This document shows positions 26,933-35,657 of a DNA stretch of 64,000 nt, one piece after another. Location: positions 35,473 through 99,472 of the forward strand of contig NZ_WSTC01000023.1 in assembly GCF_009789195.1 (NCBI RefSeq). The letters are read 5' to 3'. Numbering within the stretch: position 1 is the first letter of the stretch; each line of letters starts with the position of its first letter. The DNA comes from Paenibacillus sp. MMS18-CY102 (lineage in GTDB: Bacteria; Bacillota; Bacilli; Paenibacillales; Paenibacillaceae). The position numbers and the translations under genes were made by a program. The notes below the pieces were generated by a model that was given only the letters and a program-made list of their open reading frames with translations, ran no database searches and was not told where the DNA came from.

Positions 26933-27871
26933 TTGCCAAACAGCGAAGTTATACGTAAGCCCAAAAGTCGTTTTCATATAAACAACTTTCCTTGGGCAGC
27001 AGATATTATTTTACTACTAGTGGCTTTAGCCTGGGGATCAAGTTATATCACCGCCAAAACGGTTTTGAATAATTACGAGCCATTTATGTTTTTATTTTAC
27101 CGTTTCTTACTGACTGTTCTCATTATGCTGCCTTTTACATGGAGGAATTTAAAGAAGGCTTCATCGGAAACATGGATAACCGGTGTGATATTCGGCTTAT
27201 TTTTGTTTTCCATTTTTTCTTTTGAAACATGGGGAATTCATTACACCTCAGCCTCAAATTCAGCTTTTATTATAAGTCTGACTCTTATATTAACACCTAT
27301 ATTGGATTGGATTGTGAACAAGAAGTTTACGGGTTTCACTTTCTTTATGGCGGTTGGTTTGTCTATTATTGGAACGGGGCTCTTAACCTTCAAGGACACC
27401 ATTTTATTTAATATAGGAGATTCTCTAATTCTTGGAGCTGCACTTCTAAGAGCGACACAGATGACCTTCACCAAAAAAATGACAGAGGGGAAAGTTCTGG
27501 ACAGCAGCGCATTAACGGTTATTCAATTGGGTGTAGTTGCTGTATTATCTGGAGTATTCAGTCTTTCCGCTGAAGGGACATCCTTATTTCACATCCCCCA
27601 ATCCTTGGAATTTTGGTTGCTTACGTTGTATTTAGCTTTGTTTTGTACGATTTTTGCTTTCTTTGCCCAGATGGTGTTCATTCGAAGAACGTCGCCTACA
27701 CGAGTTGGTTTGCTGATGGGAATGGAGCCTGTGTTTGGTGCATTCTTTGCAACATTAATAGGAGGCGAAATTCTCACGTCGATAAACTGGCTTGGCGGAA
27801 TATGCATATTAGGAGCAACGTTCTGGGGACGTTATTTGCTAGACCGTAGACTTAAATACTCAACACCCTGA
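26933..27871 (+). CDS. EamA/DMT-superfamily transporter
   Basis: A 312-residue protein with ten predicted membrane helices in two EamA repeats (LLLVALAWGSSYITAKTVL near residue 30; ALFCTIFAFFAQMVFIRRTSPTRVGLLMGMEPVFGAFFA near 245). These are drug/metabolite exporters; the substrate is unknown. Start is TTG 26933 with GAGGGGAG about 9 bases upstream. The DNA is AT-richer than the flanking genes, which fits import with the IS66 element. Confidence 0.88.
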   Translation: MPNSEVIRKPKSRFHINNFPWAADIILLLVALAWGSSYITAKTVLNNYEPFMFLFYRFLLTVLIMLPFTWRNLKKASSETWITGVIFGLFLFSIFSFETWGIHYTSASNSAFIISLTLILTPILDWIVNKKFTGFTFFMAVGLSIIGTGLLTFKDTILFNIGDSLILGAALLRATQMTFTKKMTEGKVLDSSALTVIQLGVVAVLSGVFSLSAEGTSLFHIPQSLEFWLLTLYLALFCTIFAFFAQMVFIRRTSPTRVGLLMGMEPVFGAFFATLIGGEILTSINWLGGICILGATFWGRYLLDRRLKYSTP

Positions 27872-28167
27872 AAGAACGACTTTGAAAATATTGCTGAATA
27901 TTAGCAAAGGGGATCATCTAAACGTAATATCTGACAGCACGATACAAACGTCTGCAACCGTCCCAAGGACGGCGAAGCCGTTTTTCTTAAAGCTGTGATC
28001 ACGCATAATCCGAGCCTTAATGACGATATCCCTTCGACTCAGGACCGACTTGTTCAATTTATTCTTCAACTGAGCGAAGGGGATACCGTCATAAAGACAC
28101 CTTTTGGTTAGGCATATACTTACATGATGTACACGCATTGTCTCGTTAATGTAGGGAGTGGAGAGCT
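27872..28167. other. cargo intergenic region
   Basis: An ACGGC-GAA-GCCGT hairpin with T tract (27969-27986) probably ends the transporter transcript. A 74-codon minus-strand frame crosses this hairpin; I do not support it as a gene. Confidence 0.4.
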
Positions 28168-28596
28168 CTAGGTAACGTAACTGTTGTCCTTCGGTATGGC
28201 GATTCGATCGAAAATCTGTGCCAGGCGGGCAAGTCCTTGCCGCAGCTGATTCCCAAACATGGGTACACCGTGCCCGGTTATGGCAGCTTGTGGCTTAAGT
28301 GCTTCTAGCTTCTTGACGGAATTCCATGCATCCTGCCAATCGAACATGAAGTAAGCGGGAGGACCATGAATTTCTTCCTCTTGCATGAGAACGGCAAAAG
28401 CGGATTCTTGCTTAACTGTGATGAACGCGTCGCCTGCAACAATCACGCGATCTGCATCTCGGAAGAGAGAGACGTGACCTTCTGTATGTCCAGGGGTATG
28501 AATCCAGCGCCAATCCGGCAACGCGGGGATACTTCCATCTGATGGCAAGGCTTGAACCCGTTGACTAATGTCTATCCCCTTATGAGGGTATAGGGG
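28168..28596 (-). pseudogene. metallo-beta-lactamase-fold hydrolase, 5' half missing
   Basis: About 143 codons of the C-terminal half of an MBL-fold hydrolase: WIHTPGHTEGHVSLFRDADRVIVAGDAF carries the third histidine ligand and the bridging aspartate, and AAITGHGVPMFG carries the last histidine. The N-terminal HxHxDH part is absent. The coding match (PLYPHKGIDISQRVQALP) ends next to the IS66-type right end at 28606-28621, so the 5' half was lost at this junction. A TTG at 28546 might allow a short product, but it could not bind both metals. Confidence 0.75.
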
Positions 28597-28621
28597 GGTA
28601 TACTTGCTATTTGACGCTTAC

Positions 28622-28629
28622 TTGAGTCC
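28622..28629 (+). repeat. right copy of 8-bp target duplication
   Basis: TTGAGTCC immediately follows the outer IS66-type right end and matches 24446-24453 exactly. Confidence 0.8.
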
Positions 28630-28683
28630 CGTGAACGGGAGAGCATTCGTAAAGCTATTCAATGTGACGGATGCTGTTCGTTA

Positions 28684-29829
28684 TTAAGCTGCTACGGAAT
28701 GGGACACGGAGCTCTGGTACGTTTCGCCTCGTTGAATCATGCCAATTAAGATGCGTGCTAGCTTCCCTATAAGCTTGAAAATGGAGGATATCTTTGACAT
28801 CCCTTTGAGCTGGTTGCGTGCATGCCAATGTTTAAAATCCGCGTTTTGCCGTACAAGGTTTAACACGCCTAAGTACAAGTATTTGCACAGGCTGCTGTCT
28901 CCCCGCTTGGAAAGCTTAATCTGGCCTCTGTGCTTCCCTGACGTTCGCTCCGCTAGATTGAGGCCCGCACGGCGCAGCAGTTGCCTGCCATGGGCATAGT
29001 GGCGAAGGTCGCCTTCATAAACATGCAGAAGGCGCAAAATATCTTGCCGCGCAGCATCGTTTGTATTGGAATTTCCAATACTGAGTGCAGCGGCCTGTAA
29101 CAGCTCGACTGCCTTTGCCTTGCCGCTGGCTCCCGCCACGCGCCGCATCCCTTGATTGCGCCAACCCTCCAACACTTCATCGGCATTCAAATGCCGCAGG
29201 TCCTCAGGCAATGCAAAAGCCTTCAGCGTAGCTAATGGCCGGACGCCATCCCATTGCGGGAAGACGCTCCGGAACTCGGGAAAGTACAAGTCGATCCAAC
29301 GGACGATGCGGTTGCCTAAGCTAATGGACTGCCCCACCCAATATTCGCGCGCGCTCATCATCGCCTTGATTTGGTCGAATACAGGCTCTTCGGGCGAATA
29401 ATCGGTGTAGTAGCCCCGGCAGGCGACATCGGCGATAACGAGTGCGTCTTTCGGATCGTTTTTGGAAGGGCTGTTGTCGCGGTTTTCCTTATTGCGATGC
29501 GTCGTCATCGGGTTCACCAGCACGACTTCGATGCCTTGCTCCAGCAGCCAGTCTGCGAGATTATGCCAGTAGTGGCCGGTGGGCTCCATGCCAACAAGAA
29601 AAGAGGTTTTGCCGTGTTTGTCACCCGCTTCGCGCATCCAGTTGAGCAACTTTTCGAATCCTGCCTCTGTGTTTGAGAAGGAGAAGTGGCGTGGCGTTAT
29701 TATCCGCCCACGGAAATCTGTGATTTGTGCGGCATGAACATCTTTAGCGATGTCGATGCCTACAATGGCGTGATGGCTGGTAATTCGTTCAATGCGTTGA
29801 TTTGCCTTGTCTTTTCGAGTAAAATTCAT
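28684..29829 (-). CDS. IS110-family transposase, probably internally deleted
   Basis: A 381-residue protein with the DEDD N-terminal domain of IS110 recombinases (AIVGIDIAKDVHAAQITDFRG, GMEPTGHYWHNLADWLL, NDPKDALVIADV) and the C-terminal Transposase_20 end (RRAGLNLAERTSGKHRG). The segment that normally joins them, with the helix-hairpin-helix GIG...AEVGDL and about 60-70 residues, is missing: LLHVYE runs straight into GDLRHYAHGRQL. The frame is kept, so a protein could be made, but it is unlikely to be active. It lies just outside the IS66 composite. Confidence 0.8.
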   Translation of the reverse strand: MNFTRKDKANQRIERITSHHAIVGIDIAKDVHAAQITDFRGRIITPRHFSFSNTEAGFEKLLNWMREAGDKHGKTSFLVGMEPTGHYWHNLADWLLEQGIEVVLVNPMTTHRNKENRDNSPSKNDPKDALVIADVACRGYYTDYSPEEPVFDQIKAMMSAREYWVGQSISLGNRIVRWIDLYFPEFRSVFPQWDGVRPLATLKAFALPEDLRHLNADEVLEGWRNQGMRRVAGASGKAKAVELLQAAALSIGNSNTNDAARQDILRLLHVYEGDLRHYAHGRQLLRRAGLNLAERTSGKHRGQIKLSKRGDSSLCKYLYLGVLNLVRQNADFKHWHARNQLKGMSKISSIFKLIGKLARILIGMIQRGETYQSSVSHSVAA

Positions 29830-29943
29830 AGTAAGCGCCTCCTGATGGGTTTTTTAGGGCATCCGACCCGTACACCCCCATCATACGAGGCGCTCCTTTT
29901 TTTGTCCAAGCTCAAATCTTAGACTCTACAGGAATGTTTAGAG

Positions 29944-29990
29944 AAAAGGTGTCCCTAAAGCAGAACTGCTTTTAGGACACCTCTTTTTTG
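29944..29990 (-). terminator. narK terminator (bidirectional)
   Basis: AGGTGTCC...GGACACCT stem with T runs on both strands, placed between narK and the IS110-type gene. Confidence 0.75.
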
Positions 29991-30003
29991 TTTGTTTCAA
30001 CTA

Positions 30004-31338
30004 TTATTTTTGCGGTGAAATGGTTTGCGGGTTGCCCTGTTTAGCCACGACAAATGTCGTTATTTCCGCACGCTTGCGTTGGTAGAAGAGCCAATTAAGC
30101 GCAATCGCTATGATATAGAAGCCGATGAAAATATAGAAAGCTGTGATGTATGAGCCAGTAGTTTTGACGGACCAGCCGAACATCTTCGGAATGAAGAAGG
30201 AGCCATAGGCTGCGAAAGCGGCAGTGAAGCCAAGCACTGGCGCTGCTTCCTTGGCTGGGAAGATGTATGGGATCATTTGGAACGTGGAGCCTGAACCCGT
30301 ACCAGCCGCAAGGAATAAAATGAGGAACGAGATAAGGAAGCCTGCAAAACTGCCTTGCTGGATAAAATAAATAACCGACAGTGAGCCAAGCCCCATGATG
30401 AACAAGACGATGGAAGTGACTTTGGCACCGCCAAATTTATCGGAGATGAACCCGCCGACTGGCCGTGCTGCCGCTGCGAGAAAGGCACCAAGAAATGCGA
30501 GCGAGGTGTGGCTAGGGAATTGCGATTTTAGCAGAAGCGGGAAGGCTGCAGAAAATCCGATGAACGACCCGAATGTTGCGACATACAGGAAGGTCATTAC
30601 CCACGTATGCTTGCGTTTAACGATGACGAACTGGCTGGCGAACGATTGCTTCGCGCCGGGCAGGTTATCCATGCCGAAGAACGCGATGATAGCCATTAAA
30701 ATAATCGGAATAATCCAGATGAAGGCGGCATTTTGAAGCCAGACCTGCTGGCCGTCCTTGAGCAACTGGCCGTCTCCGCCAATCGCTGCGAATGTGCCTA
30801 CTGTCATAATTAGCGGGGTGACGAATTGGACGACGGACACGCCCATATTTCCAAGGCCGCCGTTAATGCCAAGCGCTGTGCCCTTCTCTTTCTTCGGATA
30901 GAATAGTGAAATATTCGACAGCGAAGAAGAGAAATTGCCTCCGCCTAATCCGCAAAGCGCGGCAAGGAGCAGCATGACGGCGTAAGGCGTATCCGGATTT
31001 TGCACGGCGATGCCGATTCCGGCTGCTGGGATGAGCAGGACGGAGGTGGAGATAACGGTCCAGTAGCGTCCGCCAACGATCCCGACTGCGAAGGTGTAAA
31101 CGAAACGGAGCGTAGCACCGACTAGTCCAGGAACTGCCGCCAACGTGAATAATTGATTCTCGGTAAACGAGAAGCCGACATCATTCAATCGAACGGCGAC
31201 AACCGACCAGATTTGCCAAACAATAAATGCAAGCATGAGTGATGGTACGGAAATCCATAGGTTGCGTGATGCGTGGCGTTTGCCTTCCAACTGCCAGAAG
31301 TCAGGATTTTCTGGATTCCAATGATTTATTCTTGCCAT
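30004..31338 (-). CDS. narK: nitrate/nitrite MFS transporter NarK
   Basis: A 444-residue NarK-type transporter with 12 predicted helices. Nitrate-porter signatures are GLGGGNFSSSLSNISLFYP (helix 5) and AGTGSGSTFQMIPYIFP (helix 11), each with the small-residue run of the family, plus conserved arginines in RFVYTFAVG and RPVGGFISDKFGG. It imports nitrate, or exchanges nitrate for nitrite. It is divergent from two DUF3147 genes, and the region between holds two Crp/Fnr-type dyads. Confidence 0.95.
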   Translation of the reverse strand: MARINHWNPENPDFWQLEGKRHASRNLWISVPSLMLAFIVWQIWSVVAVRLNDVGFSFTENQLFTLAAVPGLVGATLRFVYTFAVGIVGGRYWTVISTSVLLIPAAGIGIAVQNPDTPYAVMLLLAALCGLGGGNFSSSLSNISLFYPKKEKGTALGINGGLGNMGVSVVQFVTPLIMTVGTFAAIGGDGQLLKDGQQVWLQNAAFIWIIPIILMAIIAFFGMDNLPGAKQSFASQFVIVKRKHTWVMTFLYVATFGSFIGFSAAFPLLLKSQFPSHTSLAFLGAFLAAAARPVGGFISDKFGGAKVTSIVLFIMGLGSLSVIYFIQQGSFAGFLISFLILFLAAGTGSGSTFQMIPYIFPAKEAAPVLGFTAAFAAYGSFFIPKMFGWSVKTTGSYITAFYIFIGFYIIAIALNWLFYQRKRAEITTFVVAKQGNPQTISPQK

Positions 31339-31445
31339 CGTAATTTCCTCCCGTAAGTGCGAGAGCCTTCCTGCTGGCTGGCTCTCTTTGATTTGATGAC
31401 CTGAGTGTAGCAGTGCTGGAAGCCGGTGGCTGTGCCTTTTGTCAC

Positions 31446-31461
31446 AGTGATGCCAATCACA
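31446..31461 (+). promoter_or_regulatory. Crp/Fnr-type box between narK and DUF3147 genes
   Basis: AGTGA-N6-TCACA matches TGTGA-N6-TCACA in 9 of 10 positions. TACGAT (31484-31489) follows 22 bases later on the plus strand, the class II activator spacing, so it probably drives the gene at 31558. Confidence 0.65.
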
Positions 31462-31519
31462 GACAAAGCAGAGGCACAGGCTTTACGATAGAACTGTTCG
31501 AGTCGCAGCTGTGTTATTA

Positions 31520-31535
31520 AGTGAAAATTTTCACA
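31520..31535 (-). promoter_or_regulatory. second Crp/Fnr-type box between narK and DUF3147 genes
   Basis: AGTGAAAATTTTCACA matches the consensus in 9 of 10. It is too near the 31558 start for class II activation of that gene, so it more likely serves narK on the minus strand or represses; no clear -10 at 21-22 bases was found. Confidence 0.5.
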
Positions 31536-31557
31536 ACATCTTAAAGGAGTTGGCCGT

Positions 31558-31920
31558 ATGTTTCATTTGTCCATCGAAGGATTGTTGTTACGGTTTTTTC
31601 TTGGCGGCGGGGCTGTGGTTGCTGCTTCGATAATAGCCAAACGCGTTGGCGGGTCGTTTGGCGGCATTTTCGCTGCATTCCCGGCAGTATTTGTAGCTGC
31701 AATGCTGACAATGCGATTGGATTATGGCGGGAGCGATTTGATCCGTCGATCGATTGACTTGTCCAAGGGGGCGATGGTCGGCATGGGAATTAATATGTTA
31801 TGTGCTGTTGCAGTCGGGGCATTATGTGCCCGTAAAGGCTGGAAGAAGGGGCTTTCCTTATCCGTATGTGGCTGGTTAATCGTGTCGTTGTCCATTTCGT
31901 ATGTCCTGTTCAACACATGA
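31558..31920 (+). CDS. DUF3147 membrane protein, first of a pair
   Basis: A 120-residue protein with four predicted helices and GGSFGGIFAAFPAVFVAAML near residues 31-50, the DUF3147 core. AAAGGAG precedes the ATG. The next gene encodes a second member, so the two probably assemble as a heteromer. No function is known to me; placement beside narK under an Fnr-type box suggests a role in anaerobic ion or nitrogen-oxide handling. Confidence 0.75.
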   Translation: MFHLSIEGLLLRFFLGGGAVVAASIIAKRVGGSFGGIFAAFPAVFVAAMLTMRLDYGGSDLIRRSIDLSKGAMVGMGINMLCAVAVGALCARKGWKKGLSLSVCGWLIVSLSISYVLFNT

Positions 31921-31962
31921 AATTTACTAATCAGTTTAAAACAATGACAAGGAGTGATCATA

Positions 31963-32334
31963 ATGGGTTTAAAAGAGTCAGCACTGCGTTTCTTGCTCGG
32001 CGGCATGGCTGTTGTCCTCAGTTATTTCGCTTCCATGGCGCTTCCGTGGAAATCGCTTGGCGGCATTTTTGCTACATTCCCAGCCGTAATGGTAGTAGCC
32101 GTCCTGATGGTTGGCATTAATCAAGGTTCTAAGAAGGCTGCCGAAATCGCCAACGGTTCCGTGTTCGGCATGAGCGGTTGTGCAGTATGTGTGATGGTTG
32201 TTCTCTTTATGCTTCAGGCGACAGGCATGTGGTGGATAAGCATTGGGCTTGGCCTAATCTGCTGGTTCAGCAGTGCATATCTCATTTATAAGCTACGTTC
32301 CGCGGTGAAAAGCAGAGCCTATCGACACGAATGA
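31963..32334 (+). CDS. DUF3147 membrane protein, second of a pair
   Basis: A 123-residue protein with four predicted helices and SLGGIFATFPAVMVVAVLM, matching the core of its upstream neighbour. Start ATG 31963 is 8 bases after AAGGAG; GTG 31954 lies in that site. Only 42 bases separate the pair. It ends just before the Fnr-type box of the nitrate reductase operon. Confidence 0.75.
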   Translation: MGLKESALRFLLGGMAVVLSYFASMALPWKSLGGIFATFPAVMVVAVLMVGINQGSKKAAEIANGSVFGMSGCAVCVMVVLFMLQATGMWWISIGLGLICWFSSAYLIYKLRSAVKSRAYRHE

Positions 32335-32363
32335 GCGCTAAGTTGGATGAAGAGGAAGAACCT

Positions 32364-32407
32364 TGTGATTTGTATCACAGCCGGGTTCTTTTCTTTTGTG
32401 GTCTAAT
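32364..32407 (+). promoter_or_regulatory. Fnr-type promoter of the nitrate reductase operon
   Basis: A perfect TGTGA-TTTGTA-TCACA dyad (32364-32379) is 22 bases before TCTAAT (32402-32407), the spacing of class II Fnr activation. Confidence 0.8.
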
Positions 32408-32446
32408 ACGTGCATAAGGAAACTTCGAGAGCGAGGGGCAATGGGA

Positions 32447-33487
32447 ATGGAACGTGCATTTGCTTCAAGATGGGCACGGAATGTGTGTATAACGGTATGT
32501 GGCTTGATCGTCTTGATGTACATAGGGTCGCGTTTTTTTACGCACATCGACCTGGCGCTGTACGGTTATATGGTTGGCACGGTTGTATTTATTTGCGGTT
32601 TTTTCTACCGTTTTATGGCTTGGGGGGACCGCCCGCCGACGAGAATCATTTTGCGTAAAGGAATCAAGCTTCTATTCCGCAAATCGACGCCTGCGACAGC
32701 GGCCGACCACTTAGTCGTGTACCGATTTATATGGAATCGTGGATGGTACCGCTGGCTGCAGCATATTTTGCTAGGATGGGGCTGCATCTTGTCCGCGTTC
32801 GTCACATTCCCGCTTGTATTCGGCTGGATGTATTTCACGATGGAGGACAATGGCTATTATACCGTCGTGATGTTCGGAATTAATCTGATGCATATCGCCG
32901 CAGATGGCATAATTGCTTATTTGTTTTTTAATGCCTTGAACATAACGGCTTTCATGGTGATTGGGGGCGTATGCATGGCGTTAAACCGCCGGCTGCGCAA
33001 CATGCAGGCACGGGCGGAGCAATCGTTCGCGTATGATTTCCTGCCCCTGTATCTGCTTTTATTCATCTCGATAACTGGGTTAATTCTCACGTTCAATAAC
33101 TTATTCTTGGAAGGATTCGGGCATCCGGTCATGTCGATGATCCACCAGTGGTCCGTTATTATCACCTTGATCTACCTGCCATTCGGCAAACTTGCACATA
33201 TTCCGTTCCGACCGATGAGCTTGCTTGCAAGAAACTACCGAGAGCATTACGGGGCGGCAGAACCGAAAGCATGCAAGGTTTGTGGGGCGTATTACGTGTC
33301 TGCTGAACAAGCACAGGATGTCGTTGATGTATTGAAGCATAGCGAAATGGAGTTTAAAACTGAAGAAGGCAACCATCTGGCTGAGCTGTGCCTGCCTTGC
33401 CGCCGCAAATATCGCATAGCACGCATTACCGGCGTTCCAACCCATCAAATTCGCGTCAAGGAGGCGAATCAGAATGCCAAAGGATAA
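32447..33487 (+). CDS. NarI-like membrane cytochrome subunit with C-terminal CxxC domain
   Basis: A 346-residue protein with about six membrane helices. HPVMSMIHQWSVIITLIYLPFGKLAHI resembles the last helices of NarI, where two histidines bind haem b, and HILLGWG and LMHIAADG offer further ligands. After the membrane part (residue ~260) comes an extra domain with CKVCGAYYV and CLPCRRK, a likely zinc or iron site not found in NarI. It probably passes menaquinol electrons to the molybdenum subunit encoded next, which overlaps it by 14 bases. Start ATG 32447 fits GAGGGG 8 bases upstream. Confidence 0.7.
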   Translation: MERAFASRWARNVCITVCGLIVLMYIGSRFFTHIDLALYGYMVGTVVFICGFFYRFMAWGDRPPTRIILRKGIKLLFRKSTPATAADHLVVYRFIWNRGWYRWLQHILLGWGCILSAFVTFPLVFGWMYFTMEDNGYYTVVMFGINLMHIAADGIIAYLFFNALNITAFMVIGGVCMALNRRLRNMQARAEQSFAYDFLPLYLLLFISITGLILTFNNLFLEGFGHPVMSMIHQWSVIITLIYLPFGKLAHIPFRPMSLLARNYREHYGAAEPKACKVCGAYYVSAEQAQDVVDVLKHSEMEFKTEEGNHLAELCLPCRRKYRIARITGVPTHQIRVKEANQNAKG

Positions 33488-35657
33488 ATTTTTTAAGGTG
33501 ATTGCCAATAAGGAGCATCCGGGCGAACGGCTCGTGCCGACTCATTGCTCTTATTGTGGCATGCAGTGCGGCATGAATTTGCGGGTGGATACCGGCTCTA
33601 ACACAATTATCGGCGTCGAGCCTCGATATGATTGGCCGGTTACGCTTGGCAAAATGTGCCCCAAAGGGGTTACGGCTTATCAGCAAACGAATCATGATGA
33701 CCGCCTGATGAAGCCGCTCATTCGGGATGACCGTTTACTTCGAGGAACGAAAGAAGGCTTCCGCGAGGCGACATGGGAGGAAGCATACGATCTCATCGTC
33801 CAGCGGTTTCAAGAGCTGCAGCAAGGCTATGGGCCAGATGCCTTATCCGTCTTCAGCGGCGTTTCCATGACGAATGAAAAATGCTACCTGACCGGCAAGT
33901 TTGCGCGAGTCGGCTTACGAACGAGATACATCGACTATAACGGCCGCTTCTGCATGTCGAGCGCTGCGGCCGGATTTTTGCGAACCTTCGGCATTGACCG
34001 AGGCTCGACGCTTCCATGGACGGATTTGCACGAGACGGACTGCTTGTTCATAGCGGGCAGCAATACGGCGGAATGCCACCCGACATCGATGTTCCGCATC
34101 TGGGAAGTTCAGAACCGTGGCGGCTATTTGATCGTCGTGGATCCTCGGGAGACACCCATTGCAAGACGGGCAGATGTGCATCTGGATCTTCGTCCCGGCA
34201 CGGATCTGGCGCTTGCCAACTGTATGCTTCACTTGCTCATCAAGGGCGGTTATGCCGACGGGCAGTTTGTTGCGGACCATACAAGCGGTTACGCGGAACT
34301 GGAGGAGCTGGTGAAAAGCTTTACGCCAGAATATACGAGCGAAATTACGGGCGTTGCGCCGGAGAAGCTGATCCGCGCTGCGGAAATTTACGGGAAAGCG
34401 CCGAATGCGGTCGTCATGTTCGCCCGTGGCATTGAGCAGCAGCATAAAGGGTCGGACAATGTATCTGCTTATACGAATATGTGCTTAGTAACGGGCAAAA
34501 TCGGCCGTCCCAAATCCGGCGTCGCCACCTTTACAGGCCAGGGCAACGGGCAAGGGGGCCGTGAGCATGGCCAGAAAGCGGATGCATTGCCGGGCTATCG
34601 GAAAATAACGAATCCAAAGCATGTGGAGGAAGTGTCCAAGGTATGGGGCATTGAGCCCGAGGAAATGCCGCAGCCGGGCGTCTCGGCCTACGAAATGTTT
34701 GGGCTCATGAAGGAGAAGACGATTCGCGGGCTCTATCTGCTCTGCTCGAATCCAGCGGTGTCCGCTCCGAATTTGAACGAGGTTCGCAGCGCGCTTATGA
34801 GCCTCGACTTCATGGTATGCTCCGATATTTTTCTGTCCGAATCAGCGGAATATGCCGACGTGGTTCTTCCGTCAACGACGTGGAGCGAAGATGAAGGGAC
34901 CGTGACGAATTTGGAGGGCCGCATCATAAAAATCAATAAGGCACAGGAGCCGATCGGCCAATCGAAGCCGGATTGGCTTATGCAGATCGAGCTTGCCGAG
35001 CGGCTCGGCAGGGGCCAATACTTCCGGCATTTGCAGTCCGCCCGCGCTATCAATGATGAGTTTCGACTCGCCTCCAAGGGTGGGTATGCCGATTACTACG
35101 GGGCAACGTGGGAGAAGATCGACATACAGCAGGGCGTCTTCTGGCCTTGCAAGGATGAAGCGGACGAAGGAACGCCGCATATGTTTCTCGATAAGCAATT
35201 TTACCATCCCGATAAGAAAGCGAAGCTGTGCGCACTGCCGTATCGGCCGCCAGCCGAAGAGCCATGTGAGGAGTTCCCGCTGCGCCTGACGACGGGCCGG
35301 GTCGTCTATCACTATTTATCGGGCAATCAGACGAGGCGAATTCCGTTTCTGCATGCGATGTGCCCGGAGCCGTTCGTTGAAGTGCATCCTGATACCGCCC
35401 AGCTTTATCAAATTGAGCATGAAGAGACTGTGAAGCTGGTTACCCGCCGAGGGGAAGCGCATTTTAAGGTGAAAATGACGGAGGCGATTCGCCCGGATAC
35501 GATCTTCGTGCCTTACCACTTCGGCCATGACGAATCGGTCAATTTGCTGACGATCGCCGCGCTTGACCCGATGTCTCGAATGCCGGAGTTCAAAGTGTGC
35601 GCCGTTCAAATTTACAAAATGAAGCAGCAAACGCAAAGCGAGGCGGTTACCCAATGA
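33474..35657 (+). CDS. molybdopterin nitrate reductase catalytic subunit (Nas/Nap type)
   Basis: A 727-residue bis-MGD oxidoreductase. Cys25, Cys28, Cys32 and Cys62 (CSYCGMQC, GKMCPKG) bind a 4Fe-4S cluster. Cys160 in NGRFCMSSAAAG is the molybdenum ligand, as in NapA and assimilatory NasA/NarB and unlike the aspartate of NarG. The C-terminal cap ends HFGHDESVNLLT. There is no Tat signal, so it is cytoplasmic. It lacks the C-terminal BFD iron-sulfur domain of some Nas enzymes. The Fnr-type promoter and membrane partners point to a respiratory role. GGAGGCG precedes the ATG. Confidence 0.88.
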   Translation: MPKDKFFKVIANKEHPGERLVPTHCSYCGMQCGMNLRVDTGSNTIIGVEPRYDWPVTLGKMCPKGVTAYQQTNHDDRLMKPLIRDDRLLRGTKEGFREATWEEAYDLIVQRFQELQQGYGPDALSVFSGVSMTNEKCYLTGKFARVGLRTRYIDYNGRFCMSSAAAGFLRTFGIDRGSTLPWTDLHETDCLFIAGSNTAECHPTSMFRIWEVQNRGGYLIVVDPRETPIARRADVHLDLRPGTDLALANCMLHLLIKGGYADGQFVADHTSGYAELEELVKSFTPEYTSEITGVAPEKLIRAAEIYGKAPNAVVMFARGIEQQHKGSDNVSAYTNMCLVTGKIGRPKSGVATFTGQGNGQGGREHGQKADALPGYRKITNPKHVEEVSKVWGIEPEEMPQPGVSAYEMFGLMKEKTIRGLYLLCSNPAVSAPNLNEVRSALMSLDFMVCSDIFLSESAEYADVVLPSTTWSEDEGTVTNLEGRIIKINKAQEPIGQSKPDWLMQIELAERLGRGQYFRHLQSARAINDEFRLASKGGYADYYGATWEKIDIQQGVFWPCKDEADEGTPHMFLDKQFYHPDKKAKLCALPYRPPAEEPCEEFPLRLTTGRVVYHYLSGNQTRRIPFLHAMCPEPFVEVHPDTAQLYQIEHEETVKLVTRRGEAHFKVKMTEAIRPDTIFVPYHFGHDESVNLLTIAALDPMSRMPEFKVCAVQIYKMKQQTQSEAVTQ

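Larger units (their letters stand above)
24454..28621 (+). mobile_element. IS66-driven composite element with cargo
   Basis: The segment starts at the IS66 left end and finishes at an isolated right end (GCTATTTGACGCTTAC, 28606-28621) that repeats the last 16 bases of the IS66 right end. TTGAGTCC flanks the whole on both sides. Cargo is a truncated reading frame, an EamA-type transporter and a 5'-truncated metallo-beta-lactamase-fold gene. This is best read as one transposition event that used the distant end. Confidence 0.7.

Noticed and set aside
27914..28138. A 74-codon minus-strand gene in the IS66 cargo
   Set aside because: It crosses a terminator-like hairpin, has no clear ribosome binding site and no recognisable motif.
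28574..28605. CsoR-like operator (ATACCCCCCTATACCC...) next to the IS66 right end
   Set aside because: Most of the stretch reads as codons of the truncated metallo-hydrolase (PLYPHKGID), so the dyad resemblance is probably chance.
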